Assembly (NCBI RefSeq): GCF_021290985.1
Contig: NZ_JAJOYU010000019.1
Coordinates: 26,974 to 90,973 of the forward strand
DNA: 64,000 bases
Source of the DNA: Rheinheimera soli
Lineage (GTDB): Bacteria; Pseudomonadota; Gammaproteobacteria; Enterobacterales; Alteromonadaceae
Reading direction: 5' to 3'
Positions 25,385 to 35,000 of the stretch are shown piece after piece. The notes beneath the pieces are model-generated. The model was not told the DNA's origin. It saw only the letters and a program-made list of their open reading frames with translations, and made no database searches. Within the stretch, counting starts at the first letter, position 1, and every line of letters begins with the position of its first letter. The position numbers and the translations under genes are program-made.

Positions 25385-27712
25385 ATGCGACTATTATTTT
25401 CCCTGTTTTTGGCCACCAGTTTCTGTGTGCAAGCTGTTGCCTTGACGACTGTGCCACTCAAAGAAGTGCGCCTGACCGACGGCCCCTTTTTACATTCAGA
25501 GCAAACCAATCTGCAGTACTTACTGGCGCTGGATGCGGACAAATTACTGGCACCACTGCGCCGTGAAGCCGGTATTGAACAAAAGACAGAGTCCTATGGT
25601 AACTGGGAAAATACCGGTTTAGACGGTCATATGCTGGGGCATTATTTAACGGCTTTGGCCTTTATGTTTAGCGCTACAGCAAATGATCAGATCAAAGCCC
25701 GGCTGGATTATTTACTAACCGAACTTGAGAAAATCCAGCAGGCTCAGCAAGGTTATTTAGGCGGAGTGCCTGGCAGTAAAGCCTTGTGGCAACAAATTCA
25801 GCAAGGCCAGATTGAAGCCGATTTATTTAGCCTGAATAAACACTGGGTGCCTTTTTACAATATTCATAAAACCTTCGCTGGCCTGCGTGACATTTACCTG
25901 CAAACCGGCGATCAACGTGCCAAAACTCTGTTGCTGAATTATGGCAACTGGCTGAAAAATCTGGTGAAAAACTTATCAGCGCAGCAAATCCAGCAAATGC
26001 TGCTGACCGAACATGGAGGTATGAACGAAGTGCTGGCTGATATGGCGGTCATTTTTGATGACAATAGCTACATGACACTCGCCAAAGACTTTACCGAATT
26101 ACGTATTCTAGAGCCGCTACTCCAAGGCGAAGACAAGCTAACAGGTCTGCACGCCAACACCCAAATTCCTAAAGTGGTGGGTATAGCCCGTATTGCTGAA
26201 TTGTCAGGTGATAAAAACTGGTTAAAAGCGGCTGAATACTTTTGGTCTTTAGTGGTCGAGCAGCGCACTGTCGCCATAGGTGGTAACAGCGTGCGGGAGC
26301 ATTTTCATCCCACTGACGACTTCAACCCTATGCTCAATGAAGTGGAAGGGCCTGAAACCTGCAATACCTACAATATGTTAAAACTCTCCATGTTGCTGTA
26401 CCGCCAGACCGGCCAGAGCAAATACCTTGATTATTATGAGCGAGGCTTGTGGAACCATATTCTGGCCAGTCAACACCCGGAACATGGCGGTTTTGTTTAT
26501 TTCACGCCGATGCGGCCGCAACATTACCGGGTTTACTCTAAAGTGGATCAAGGCATGTGGTGTTGTGTCGGCTCAGGCATAGAAAGCCATAGCAAACATG
26601 GCGAATTTATTTACAGCTTTGATAAAAACGCTTTGCAAGTGAATTTGTGGATAGCCTCCAGCATCAGCACTCCAGAGATAAAACTGCACCAGCAGACCCT
26701 GTTTCCGGATGAAAACAGCACTGAATTGCTCTTTGACGCAGCAAGCGAACTGAACCTGCAGCTGCGTTATCCATCCTGGGCTGGTGCCGTTAGCGTCTGG
26801 CGTAATGGCAAAGCAGTTCAAGTCACTGCCAATGCCGATGAACATATTCTGCTCGCTGGCCCCTGGCGAAAAGGCGACAGAGTGAAACTTGAGCTGCCGA
26901 TGCAGTTAAGTCTGGACCCTATGCCAGCCAAGCCTGATTATCATGCGGTATTGTATGGCCCTATAGTACTTGCCAGTCGCAGCTCACCTTTTAAAAACGA
27001 AAGCTTAAGGTTTATTGGTGACGACAGCAGAATGGGCCATATAGCGTCGGGTCCAACCTGCCCTGTCTCCGCTGCACCACTTTATATTGGTGATACAAAA
27101 AACTTCCTCACCAGCTTAAAGCGTCTGCCCAATCAACCTTTAAGCTTCAGTACAGGCCAGGGCTTTTTGCAGGGCAAGCCTGAGCTGATTCCTTTTTTCA
27201 GGCTGCATGACAGCAGATACCAAATTTACTTTCAGCACACTAGCCTCGAAGGCTGGCAACAACAAAAAGCATCGCAAGAACAGCAAGATAAAGCCGCGGC
27301 TTTATTGGAACAACAAACCTTGGATAAAGTCTATCCGGGTGAGCAGCAACCTGAGTCGGATCATTTTTATCAGGGTGAACAAAGCGAAGCAGGTATCAAT
27401 TTAGGCCGACATTGGCGGCACAGTAAAAGCTGGTTTAGTTATCAGTTAAGCCACAAGGGCCAACAAAACCTGACCTTGCGGCTGGAGTATTTTGGTTTGG
27501 ATAGCGGACGAGCGTTTGAAGTCTGGCTGGATGATAAAAAGCTGACCGATGTGGAGCTTAAAAGCGGTTTAGGGCCGGACTGGTACAGCGTCGACTACCC
27601 AATCCCCAATGATCTGCTGCCGAAAAATGCCGAGCACTTCCGCGTCAAATTTGTCGCCAAGCCCGGCAGCATAGCAGGTGGACTTTATCAGGTACGTTTA
27701 CTGAAGTTGTAG
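25385..27712 (+). CDS. Periplasmic GH127/GH146-type beta-L-arabinofuranosidase (DUF1680)
   Basis: 775 residues with a signal peptide (about 1-20). The catalytic (alpha/alpha)6 domain carries GNWENTGLDGHMLGHYL near 77. The zinc site motifs are EGPETCNTY (about 320-328) and CCVGSGIESHSKHGEF (about 393-408). In characterised GH127 enzymes one of these Cys residues is the nucleophile and the Glu and Cys residues hold zinc. Beta-sandwich domains fill the C-terminal third (the last about 150 residues resemble the DUF6805-like part of GH146 enzymes). It removes beta-linked L-arabinofuranose, as in hydroxyproline-linked plant glycans or pectin side chains. GAGGA is nine bases upstream. Confidence 0.86.
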   Translation: MRLLFSLFLATSFCVQAVALTTVPLKEVRLTDGPFLHSEQTNLQYLLALDADKLLAPLRREAGIEQKTESYGNWENTGLDGHMLGHYLTALAFMFSATANDQIKARLDYLLTELEKIQQAQQGYLGGVPGSKALWQQIQQGQIEADLFSLNKHWVPFYNIHKTFAGLRDIYLQTGDQRAKTLLLNYGNWLKNLVKNLSAQQIQQMLLTEHGGMNEVLADMAVIFDDNSYMTLAKDFTELRILEPLLQGEDKLTGLHANTQIPKVVGIARIAELSGDKNWLKAAEYFWSLVVEQRTVAIGGNSVREHFHPTDDFNPMLNEVEGPETCNTYNMLKLSMLLYRQTGQSKYLDYYERGLWNHILASQHPEHGGFVYFTPMRPQHYRVYSKVDQGMWCCVGSGIESHSKHGEFIYSFDKNALQVNLWIASSISTPEIKLHQQTLFPDENSTELLFDAASELNLQLRYPSWAGAVSVWRNGKAVQVTANADEHILLAGPWRKGDRVKLELPMQLSLDPMPAKPDYHAVLYGPIVLASRSSPFKNESLRFIGDDSRMGHIASGPTCPVSAAPLYIGDTKNFLTSLKRLPNQPLSFSTGQGFLQGKPELIPFFRLHDSRYQIYFQHTSLEGWQQQKASQEQQDKAAALLEQQTLDKVYPGEQQPESDHFYQGEQSEAGINLGRHWRHSKSWFSYQLSHKGQQNLTLRLEYFGLDSGRAFEVWLDDKKLTDVELKSGLGPDWYSVDYPIPNDLLPKNAEHFRVKFVAKPGSIAGGLYQVRLLKL

Positions 27713-27713
27713 C

Positions 27714-28874
27714 TTAACTGATACCGACCGCATAACGGCTGACCCAATGCTTTAACGGGCCAGCCTTTTCTGCTACTGCTAAACCCAACTGACGTAAAAA
27801 ACGCACAGGAGGCAAGCTGCTGCTAAAGCTTTGATAAAACAGATCCATAGCCGACATCATCAGCGCATTTTCGCGCTGGCGTGTGTTTTGGTATTGCTTT
27901 AATAACTCAGACTCCCCTAAATCCTTGCCTTGCGCAAAAGCCTGCTCCAGCAGCTCAGACAATAGCATCGCATCGGCAAACCCTAAGTTCACCCCCTGGC
28001 CTGCCAGCGGATTAATGCTGTGAGCTGCATCGCCGACCAGCACCAGCCTGCCTTTGACATAGTCCTTCGCATGCACACGAGCTAAAGGAAAACTTGCGGC
28101 CTGTTCTATGCTGATGTTGCCAAGCTTGGCTGGAAAAGCCTGCTGGATCTGTTCAGCCAAAGCGGTTTTAGATAATGACGCCAGCTGTTTAATTTTATGA
28201 TGATGGTCGTACCACACTAAAGAACCTTGCTTGCCCGGCAAAGGTAAAAAAGCCCGTGGGCCTGACTCGTTAAACTGCTGCCAGGTGATGTCCTGCTGCT
28301 CATATTCTGTATTGACTGTAACCACTAAACAGCTTTGTTGATACTGCCAACCCGACACAGCAATTTGTGCCAACTGACGCAGCTGCGACTGCCCACCGTC
28401 TGCTGCTATCACCAGTTTGGCTTTTAGCTCACCAAATTCCGTTGTGGTGACACTGGCATAGTCAGGGTGCTGCTCAAAACCAGTCACAGTGGCTGGGCAA
28501 AACAGTTGCAAGTTGGCAGGGAAGTTGGCCCACAGCGCCTGCTGAATAAGGTTGTTTTCAACTATATGGCCCAGATGAGTCAGTGCTACTTCGTCGGCAT
28601 GAAAAGTGAGTCCGGCCTGCTCGCCTTCAAAAGCCTGTAATCTTTTATAAGGACATAAACGCCATTGCTGCAATAAAGACCAGGCGCCTAAATCCGTCAG
28701 CCACTGCTCACTTCGTCTGTTAATAGCGGATACACGCAAGTCTATGGCGCTGTGAGAATCAAAAGCTGACACAGGCTGTTTTTCAATTAAGCCCACTTCT
28801 AAACCAGCACGGCTTAACTTCAGCGCCACTGAAGCGCCCACCATACCACCACCTACAATTAATATATCCAGCAC
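27714..28874 (-). CDS. FAD-dependent UbiH/UbiF-type ubiquinone biosynthesis hydroxylase
   Basis: 386 residues. The FAD-binding GGGMVGASVA is at residues 8-17, a middle motif includes SAINRRSEQWL, and the second FAD motif is GDAAHSINPLAGQGVNLG near 280. These define the UbiH/UbiF/UbiI/VisC monooxygenases that hydroxylate the ubiquinone ring. The ring position cannot be told from sequence alone; overall similarity seems closest to UbiF. It starts with GTG, five bases after AGGAGG. Its stop codon is one base away from the end of the convergent GH127 gene, so no terminator fits between them. Confidence 0.82.
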   Translation of the reverse strand: MLDILIVGGGMVGASVALKLSRAGLEVGLIEKQPVSAFDSHSAIDLRVSAINRRSEQWLTDLGAWSLLQQWRLCPYKRLQAFEGEQAGLTFHADEVALTHLGHIVENNLIQQALWANFPANLQLFCPATVTGFEQHPDYASVTTTEFGELKAKLVIAADGGQSQLRQLAQIAVSGWQYQQSCLVVTVNTEYEQQDITWQQFNESGPRAFLPLPGKQGSLVWYDHHHKIKQLASLSKTALAEQIQQAFPAKLGNISIEQAASFPLARVHAKDYVKGRLVLVGDAAHSINPLAGQGVNLGFADAMLLSELLEQAFAQGKDLGESELLKQYQNTRQRENALMMSAMDLFYQSFSSSLPPVRFLRQLGLAVAEKAGPLKHWVSRYAVGIS

Positions 28875-29017
28875 AACAACCTCCTGCTCACTTCAGAACA
28901 TTCTACCCTGCTTTGAAATCTTTTTTTTGCGCTATATCAGCAATTATTCTGCACCCACTGAAAGATTATCCAGACAACTCCGGTATATAAGCCCATATCA
29001 CTTAAGGAAAAACCAAA

Positions 29018-29659
29018 ATGAAAATTCAGCATATTCTGTTACTTAGCCTCAGCCTCTTCAGTTTTATTCTGTTGGCAGAACCCCGTATTGCCCAAAGCCC
29101 TGAAGATATTAAGCCGTTATTAAACGGCATGTCTGCTCCTGAGGTCAGTCTGCAGGATGCGACAGGCCAAGCCGTAGAGCTCAACTCAGTGTTAAAACAG
29201 CAAGACACTGTGTTGGTGTTTTACCGCGGCGGCTGGTGTCCTTATTGCAATCTGCAACTGGCGGCCTTGCGTGAGATTGAACCAGACCTTAAGGCCTTGG
29301 GTTATCAACTGATTGCAGTAACGCCAGACAGCCCCGCCGCCGTTCAGGCCAGTCTAAAAGACACCAAAGATGCAGCTATTACTTATACCCTGTTATCGGA
29401 TAGTCAGTTCAATTTAAGCTCTGCTTTTGGTGTGGCTTATTATCTGGATGAAAAAACCAGCGCCACCTATTTAAATACCTACAAACTGAATCTAAATAAG
29501 GAAGCAAGCAGCGGCAAAGTAGTGCTGCCCGTGCCTGCGATTTATATCCTGAATAAAGAGGGTTTAGTGCAGTACAGCTATCAGCATATTAATTACAAAG
29601 TCCGCTTGCAGCCGGAGCTGCTGTTGCTGGCGGCTCGTTTAGCCAAAGAAAGCAAATAA
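29018..29659 (+). CDS. Exported AhpC/TSA-family peroxiredoxin-like protein
   Basis: 213 residues. A signal peptide covers about 1-22. A thioredoxin-fold domain has the active-site motif Tyr-Arg-Gly-Gly-Trp-Cys-Pro-Tyr-Cys-Asn near 68-77. The Cys-x-x-Cys pattern within a peroxiredoxin-like frame (AVTPDSP, LLSDSQFNLSSAFG) fits the AhpC/TSA group often named by genome projects as redoxin. It probably reduces peroxides or disulphides in the periplasm. AAGGA stands before the ATG. It is a single-gene unit, followed by a hairpin at 29713-29738. Confidence 0.8.
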   Translation: MKIQHILLLSLSLFSFILLAEPRIAQSPEDIKPLLNGMSAPEVSLQDATGQAVELNSVLKQQDTVLVFYRGGWCPYCNLQLAALREIEPDLKALGYQLIAVTPDSPAAVQASLKDTKDAAITYTLLSDSQFNLSSAFGVAYYLDEKTSATYLNTYKLNLNKEASSGKVVLPVPAIYILNKEGLVQYSYQHINYKVRLQPELLLLAARLAKESK

Positions 29660-29712
29660 GCAATATACATTCACTAAAAACCCAGTATTTATGCATATCC
29701 ACCCATAGTTAA

Positions 29713-29738
29713 TTCAGGGCAGCACTAACTGCCCTGAA
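29713..29738 (+). terminator. Hairpin after the peroxiredoxin-like gene
   Basis: A perfect 10-bp stem, TTCAGGGCAG (29713-29722) with CTGCCCTGAA (29729-29738), has no T run after it. It may be a Rho-assisted or weak terminator. The remaining gap to 29948 contains a direct repeat CTGTTGGTTGC (29827-29837 and 29840-29850). Confidence 0.45.
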
Positions 29739-29948
29739 ACTCTGCACCAACACCGTAAAACTCATTGACGACAGCCCAAAAATACGGCATTTTGCGCGCC
29801 CTTGCAGCCCAGGCTTTTGATTGCCTCTGTTGGTTGCCACTGTTGGTTGCTCTAGGGGGCAAAACTGACTAGAGTAGCTGCATCTTTAGATCCGAATTCT
29901 GTTTTGAATTCTATTTTGAACAATAGCTCTGGCTTGAGGAGACTTTGC

Positions 29949-30839
29949 ATGCGTAAGGTAACTGTGGCCGCCACCCAAATGATTGGTGGCTGGAATGTAG
30001 AAGAAAATATTGCCCGTGGTGAGCGCTTAGTCCGTGAAGCCGCTGAACAGGGCGCCCAGATCATCCTGCTGCAGGAACTGTTTGAGCGTAACTACTTCTG
30101 CCAGAAACAAAAGTATGAATATTTAGAGTTCGCGACCAGTGTCGAAGACAACGCGGCTATTAAACATTTCAGCAAAATTGCCAAAGAGTTGAAAGTCGTT
30201 CTGCCTATCAGCTTTTATGAAAAAGCCGGTAACTGCTTTTACAACACTGTAGCTGTAATTGACGCCGACGGTAGCAACTTAGGTTTATACCGCAAGAGCC
30301 ATATTCCTGATGGCCCGGGTTACAGCGAAAAGTTCTATTTCACACCAGGTGACACAGGCTTTAAAGTCTGGGATACAGCTTATGCCAAAATTGGTATTGG
30401 TATTTGCTGGGATCAATGGTTCCCTGAATGTGCCCGCAGCATGGCATTAATGGGTGCAGAACTGCTGTTCTACCCAACAGCTATTGGCACTGAACCTCAT
30501 GATGAAACGGTCAATTCACGCGAGCACTGGCAACGTACTCAGCAAGGTCATGCCGCTGCTAACCTGGTGCCATTGATTGCTTCTAACCGTATTGGTCGTG
30601 AAACCGAAGACGACTTTGCTATTACCTTCTACGGCAGCTCTTTTATTGCCAACGAGTTTGGTGCCAAAGTAGAAGAAGCCGATGAAGTCAGCGAAGCTGT
30701 GTTAGTTCACACCTTCGATTTAGACGAGACCGCAAAAAACCGTCGTAACTGGGGCGTGTACCGTGACCGTCGTATCGACTTATATGGCGCTATCTTAACC
30801 AAAGATGGCAAAACTACCCCAACTGAAGGTAACAACTAA
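29949..30839 (+). CDS. aguB: N-carbamoylputrescine amidase
   Basis: 296 residues, a single nitrilase-superfamily domain. The catalytic Glu-Lys-Cys triad is visible: Glu43 in LLQELFE, Lys about 116 in [12 protein letters not shown], and Cys about 153 in [12 protein letters not shown]. It hydrolyses N-carbamoylputrescine to putrescine, CO2 and ammonia. The start at 29949 has AGGAG about eight bases upstream and aligns with AguB proteins; the open frame goes back to 29904. It is followed by aguA after one base, so the two steps from agmatine to putrescine are in one operon. Confidence 0.93.
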   Translation: MRKVTVAATQMIGGWNVEENIARGERLVREAAEQGAQIILLQELFERNYFCQKQKYEYLEFATSVEDNAAIKHFSKIAKELKVVLPISFYEKAGNCFYNTVAVIDADGSNLGLYRKSHIPDGPGYSEKFYFTPGDTGFKVWDTAYAKIGIGICWDQWFPECARSMALMGAELLFYPTAIGTEPHDETVNSREHWQRTQQGHAAANLVPLIASNRIGRETEDDFAITFYGSSFIANEFGAKVEEADEVSEAVLVHTFDLDETAKNRRNWGVYRDRRIDLYGAILTKDGKTTPTEGNN

Positions 30840-30840
30840 G

Positions 30841-31947
30841 ATGGCTGTTACCTTAAACAGTACGCCTCGTGCCGATGGTTTTTTTATGCCAGCCGAATGG
30901 GCCATGCATAAACAAACCTGGATGGTATGGCCAGAACGTACCGACAACTGGCGTCTAGGCGCCAAGCCAGCGCAACAGGCCTTTTGCGCTGTCATTCGTG
31001 CTATTGCCCGTTTTGAGCCTGTGACTGTATTGGCTTCTGCCGCTCAGTTTGCCAATGCTCAGGCGCAGTTGAGCTTAGAGCCAACCACTCACCCAATTCG
31101 TGTGGTTGAAACTTCAACAGACGACGCCTGGTGCCGTGACACAGGCCCTACTTTTGTTACTAATGGCAAAGAAGTGCGCGCTGTCGACTGGACCTTCAAC
31201 GCCTGGGGTGGTTTAAACGGTGGTTTATATTTCCCATGGCACAGAGACGACCAGGTCGCGCAAAAAATTGCCAACATAGAAAGCACGCCACGTTACCGCA
31301 CTGAAGGCTTTGTGCTGGAAGGCGGCGCTATTCATGTGGATGGCGAAGGCACTTTATTAACCACTGAAGAATGTTTGCTGAATAAAAACCGTAATCCGGA
31401 TTTATCCCGCGAACAAATCGAACAGATGCTGTCGGACTATTTAAGTATAGATAAAGTGATTTGGCTGAAAGAAGGCATTTTTAACGACGAAACCGATGGT
31501 CACGTCGATAATATGTGCTGTTTTGTCGGCCCTGCTGAAGTCTTACTGGCCTGGACTGACGACAAAAACGATCCACAGTACGAACGTTCACGCGCTGCTT
31601 TAGAAGTGCTGGAAAACAGCACTGATGCGAAAGGCCGTAAGTTCACAGTACACAAGCTGCCTGTGCCTGCTCCTATGCTGGCCAAAGCAGACGAATATGC
31701 CACTGTGGATTTAACAGGTGCAGCTGTACCTCGTGAATCTGAAGCCCGTTTAGCCGGTTCTTACATCAACTTCTATTTATGCAATGGGGGTTTGGTGGTT
31801 CCGGTATTTGACGATGCCAATGATCAGGTAGCGATCGACATCTTAACCAAGCTCTTTCCAAAACATCAGGTGGTCACTGTGCCTGGTCGGGAGATTTTAT
31901 TAGGCGGCGGCAACGTGCACTGTATTACCCAGCAACAGCCTGCTTAA
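30841..31947 (+). CDS. aguA: Agmatine deiminase
   Basis: 368 residues, of normal AguA length. It is a peptidyl-arginine-deiminase-like fold. Motifs include [16 protein letters not shown] near the start, WCRDTGPTF, and DGHVDN. The nucleophile is Cys about 360 in [11 protein letters not shown]. It converts agmatine to N-carbamoylputrescine, the substrate of AguB upstream. The start at 30841 follows the aguB stop codon by one base, with AAGG at the end of aguB as ribosome site; the frame is also open from 30805 but that lies within aguB. Confidence 0.94.
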   Translation: MAVTLNSTPRADGFFMPAEWAMHKQTWMVWPERTDNWRLGAKPAQQAFCAVIRAIARFEPVTVLASAAQFANAQAQLSLEPTTHPIRVVETSTDDAWCRDTGPTFVTNGKEVRAVDWTFNAWGGLNGGLYFPWHRDDQVAQKIANIESTPRYRTEGFVLEGGAIHVDGEGTLLTTEECLLNKNRNPDLSREQIEQMLSDYLSIDKVIWLKEGIFNDETDGHVDNMCCFVGPAEVLLAWTDDKNDPQYERSRAALEVLENSTDAKGRKFTVHKLPVPAPMLAKADEYATVDLTGAAVPRESEARLAGSYINFYLCNGGLVVPVFDDANDQVAIDILTKLFPKHQVVTVPGREILLGGGNVHCITQQQPA

Positions 31948-31967
31948 CTTTAAGTTTAGGCGCTGAG

Positions 31968-31997
31968 AAAAAACGGGACTTCGGGTCCCGTTTTTTT
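31968..31997 (+). terminator. Rho-independent terminator after aguA
   Basis: The stem CGGGAC (31974-31979) with GTCCCG (31985-31990) has A-rich and T-rich flanks that extend the pairing. A seven-T run follows. Confidence 0.92.
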
Positions 31998-32032
31998 ATG
32001 GCCTGCATAACAGCTACTGCAGAATCCGCACC

Positions 32033-32062
32033 AAAAAAAACCGCCGATAAACGGCGGTTTTT
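32033..32062. terminator. Bidirectional terminator before the GlyGly-CTERM protease end
   Basis: CCGCCG (32041-32046) pairs with CGGCGG (32052-32057). Eight A on the left and five T on the right let it work in both directions, chiefly for the minus-strand protease gene ending at 32084. Confidence 0.88.
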
Positions 32063-32083
32063 GACTTGAACTATAAAGTTCGG

Positions 32084-35000
32084 TTATTTACGACGACGGC
32101 GTAATAAAGCCAGAGGTAGTAACATCAGAGATAACCAACCTAAGCTACCGCTTGATTTTTTCGGCTCAGGAGCAATAGTTACATTGAATGTAGCCGCATT
32201 AGAAGTTAAACCAGCACTGTCAGTTGCAACTACAGTCACAGCCACAGTACCAGCCTCTTCTGCGTTCGGCTTACGAACAAGAACAATTTTACCATCTGTA
32301 TGTGCAAACAGAGCTGGTGTCACTGTCACTTTATCCAGAGTCGCACCAGCTTCGTTAATAGTTACCGCTGCATTACCTACCATAGTACCAGCTGCAGTTA
32401 CTGTTGCCACTACATTCGCAGAAGCGGCAGATGCAGTAACTACTGGAGGAGCATCAGGCACGTTAGCCACTGCGATATTTACAGTAGCTGGTGCGGAGAT
32501 GTTACCCGCCTGGTTCACTGCAACAACAGAGATTTGAGCACTGGTGAAACCAGCTTCATAATCCAGTAAAGAGGCATTAGCTACAGTTACTGTACCATTT
32601 TTCTCAACACTGAAAGCTTGGCTTGAACTACCTGCAACCAGGAACTCTGCGATCTCAGGGTCCAGTAAGCCGATTTCAGCAGTCAACTGACCTAATACTG
32701 TTCCTGCAGGGCTATTTTCGTTGATACTGTAGTCAACAGTTTCAGCCATAACTGGAGCCGTTGTTGACGATGGTGTTTCAGCAGCAAAAGCCACATCACC
32801 TACTGCAGATAACAGCACTACACCAGCACCATCAGCACCCTCAATCACAATTTGAGCTTCCTGACCTGGTGCCAGGCTATCTAACTCGTCTCCTATTGCA
32901 GAAGGTGATGCGCTATCAGAAGTAGGCTCAACATCTGCACTTACTGAAACTAAAGTGACTGTTGGAGCTGCAACCAACTGGGCAGAAGCTTCAATAGAAT
33001 CATCAAGTTCAGGACCCCAATCTGCACCAATGGCATTACCGTCATTAATGGTGCGGTAACGCGTACCGATAGTGCGGCCTAAATCAGCTGTAGACAAACC
33101 AATATCTTCAAAACACGCAGATAAGGTAACACTACGTTGACCCACTGAATGGAACAAATCCATTACAGAACCACTGTAGCTGCCATATGGCGTCACAAAA
33201 GTACCCATTACAGCAGGGAAAGCAGCGAAGTTAGTACCTAAACGAGTCAGCAAGATGCTGTTCAACTGATGGTCATATTCACCGTCATTATCGATATCTA
33301 AATCCACACCCACGTTCACTTGCTGAAGATGACTTAAACCATTCTCCAGAGTTAAAGTAGGAGCCAGCATTAAGCCGGAAGTACAGTAGCTCGTTGGCAC
33401 CTGAACCACATCAAGAGAAGCCGCACGTAAATCGTACGCAACACTTTCATCTTTCTCAGACGTACCAACCAACTGAGTTGCAAAAATATCCGCAGCTACA
33501 GCACCAACGTTTTTCACTACTTTTACTGATGTATCATCAATAAATTTGCTGCTCAGTTCCAAAGCCGCATTAGCTCTTGGCAGGATATGATAAACCAGAT
33601 GTAAGTCATTGGTTGCTTCAGTACTTGCATCGTTAAAAACTAACGCTCCATCGTATTCAACTGTCGTCAGTTGCTCGTTTTTCTCTGTTAATACTGATGT
33701 ATTAGCAAGCTCCCACTCAGGTAACTTAGTTGGATCAATAGTCACTGCCACATCAAAATTAGTCGACTGACCAGGCGCAACAGTGACAGTTTCAGGAATA
33801 ACCCAACTTAAGGCACCTGTTTCTGTATCAGCGGCAAAACGATCCTGAATGCTCAGGCTGTAGGTTTTTGGCTCTGTACCAAAGTTTTTCAGCGTGACCG
33901 TTTTAGTCAGAGTTGTAGTTTCAGTCAGAGTATTCAGACCAAAAGACAAGGCAGCCTGAGCAGTATTAAATTTGGGCTCTTCAACCCAAGCTGCAACCGG
34001 CAGATTTACTGCTTTCTCAACATTGACTAAACCAGCACCCATAGCAGAGATAGGCGCTAATTCAGCATCAGGGTGCGCTTTTGGCAGCGTATAAACGTCC
34101 ATATCCGCGGTATTCATCAGGGTAGCTTTCACTTCCTGAGCTGTGCGGTTTGGCATAGCTTCACGCAACAGAGCCGCAGCACCAGCAGTCATAGGGCCAG
34201 AAAATGAAGTACCTGAGTTTAAGGCTGTTTGATCACCAGTACCTACAGCTGCCATGACTATATTAGTGCCAGGAGCAGTAATTTCTGGTTTTAATAAACC
34301 TTCAATAGAAGGGCCACGCGACGTAAAATCAGCTAAGCCACCAGCAGAATTAATGGAGTTCGCAACTATGTTGTAAGTCACATCACCATTGGCCAATGCA
34401 GCTTTAATTGCATCGCCATCTTCTTTTGAAATACCTACAGATGGAATAGCTACGGCAGGATCAGCACCACCCGCATTCACCGGACCTAAACCATTAGCGT
34501 TATTAGCAATAAGCACAAAAACTGCGCCAGCATTTTGAGCATTGATCACTTTTGCTGTGAAGTTACAGGTACCACGATCAATGATCACCGCTTTGCCTGT
34601 TAATGAACCAGCTTCAAAAGCAGTACAACCTTGAGCATTAGTGGAGACAAAAACTAATTGGTTAGCTGTATTGTTAAAGCTAAAAGATACACCGGGTTTG
34701 TTGAAACCAGATGGGATCATTTCAATTTCTTTGCCGTCAATCTCGGTAGCCTCAAAAAGAAGTGAGGATCCGGTAGGGTGCGTCATAGCGCCCACAGATA
34801 AAGCATTTGGTGTAGTACTTGGACCACCAACAATAAATGGATTCGGGCCATCGTTACCGGCTGATATCACCATATTGATGCCAAGAGTGGCGGCTTTCTG
34901 GATTAAGAATTGAGTACCGCTAGTGGCGTTTGTAGTACCAACGTCACCACCCAATGACATATTGATCACATCCACACGGTCAGAAATATCGCCATCACCA

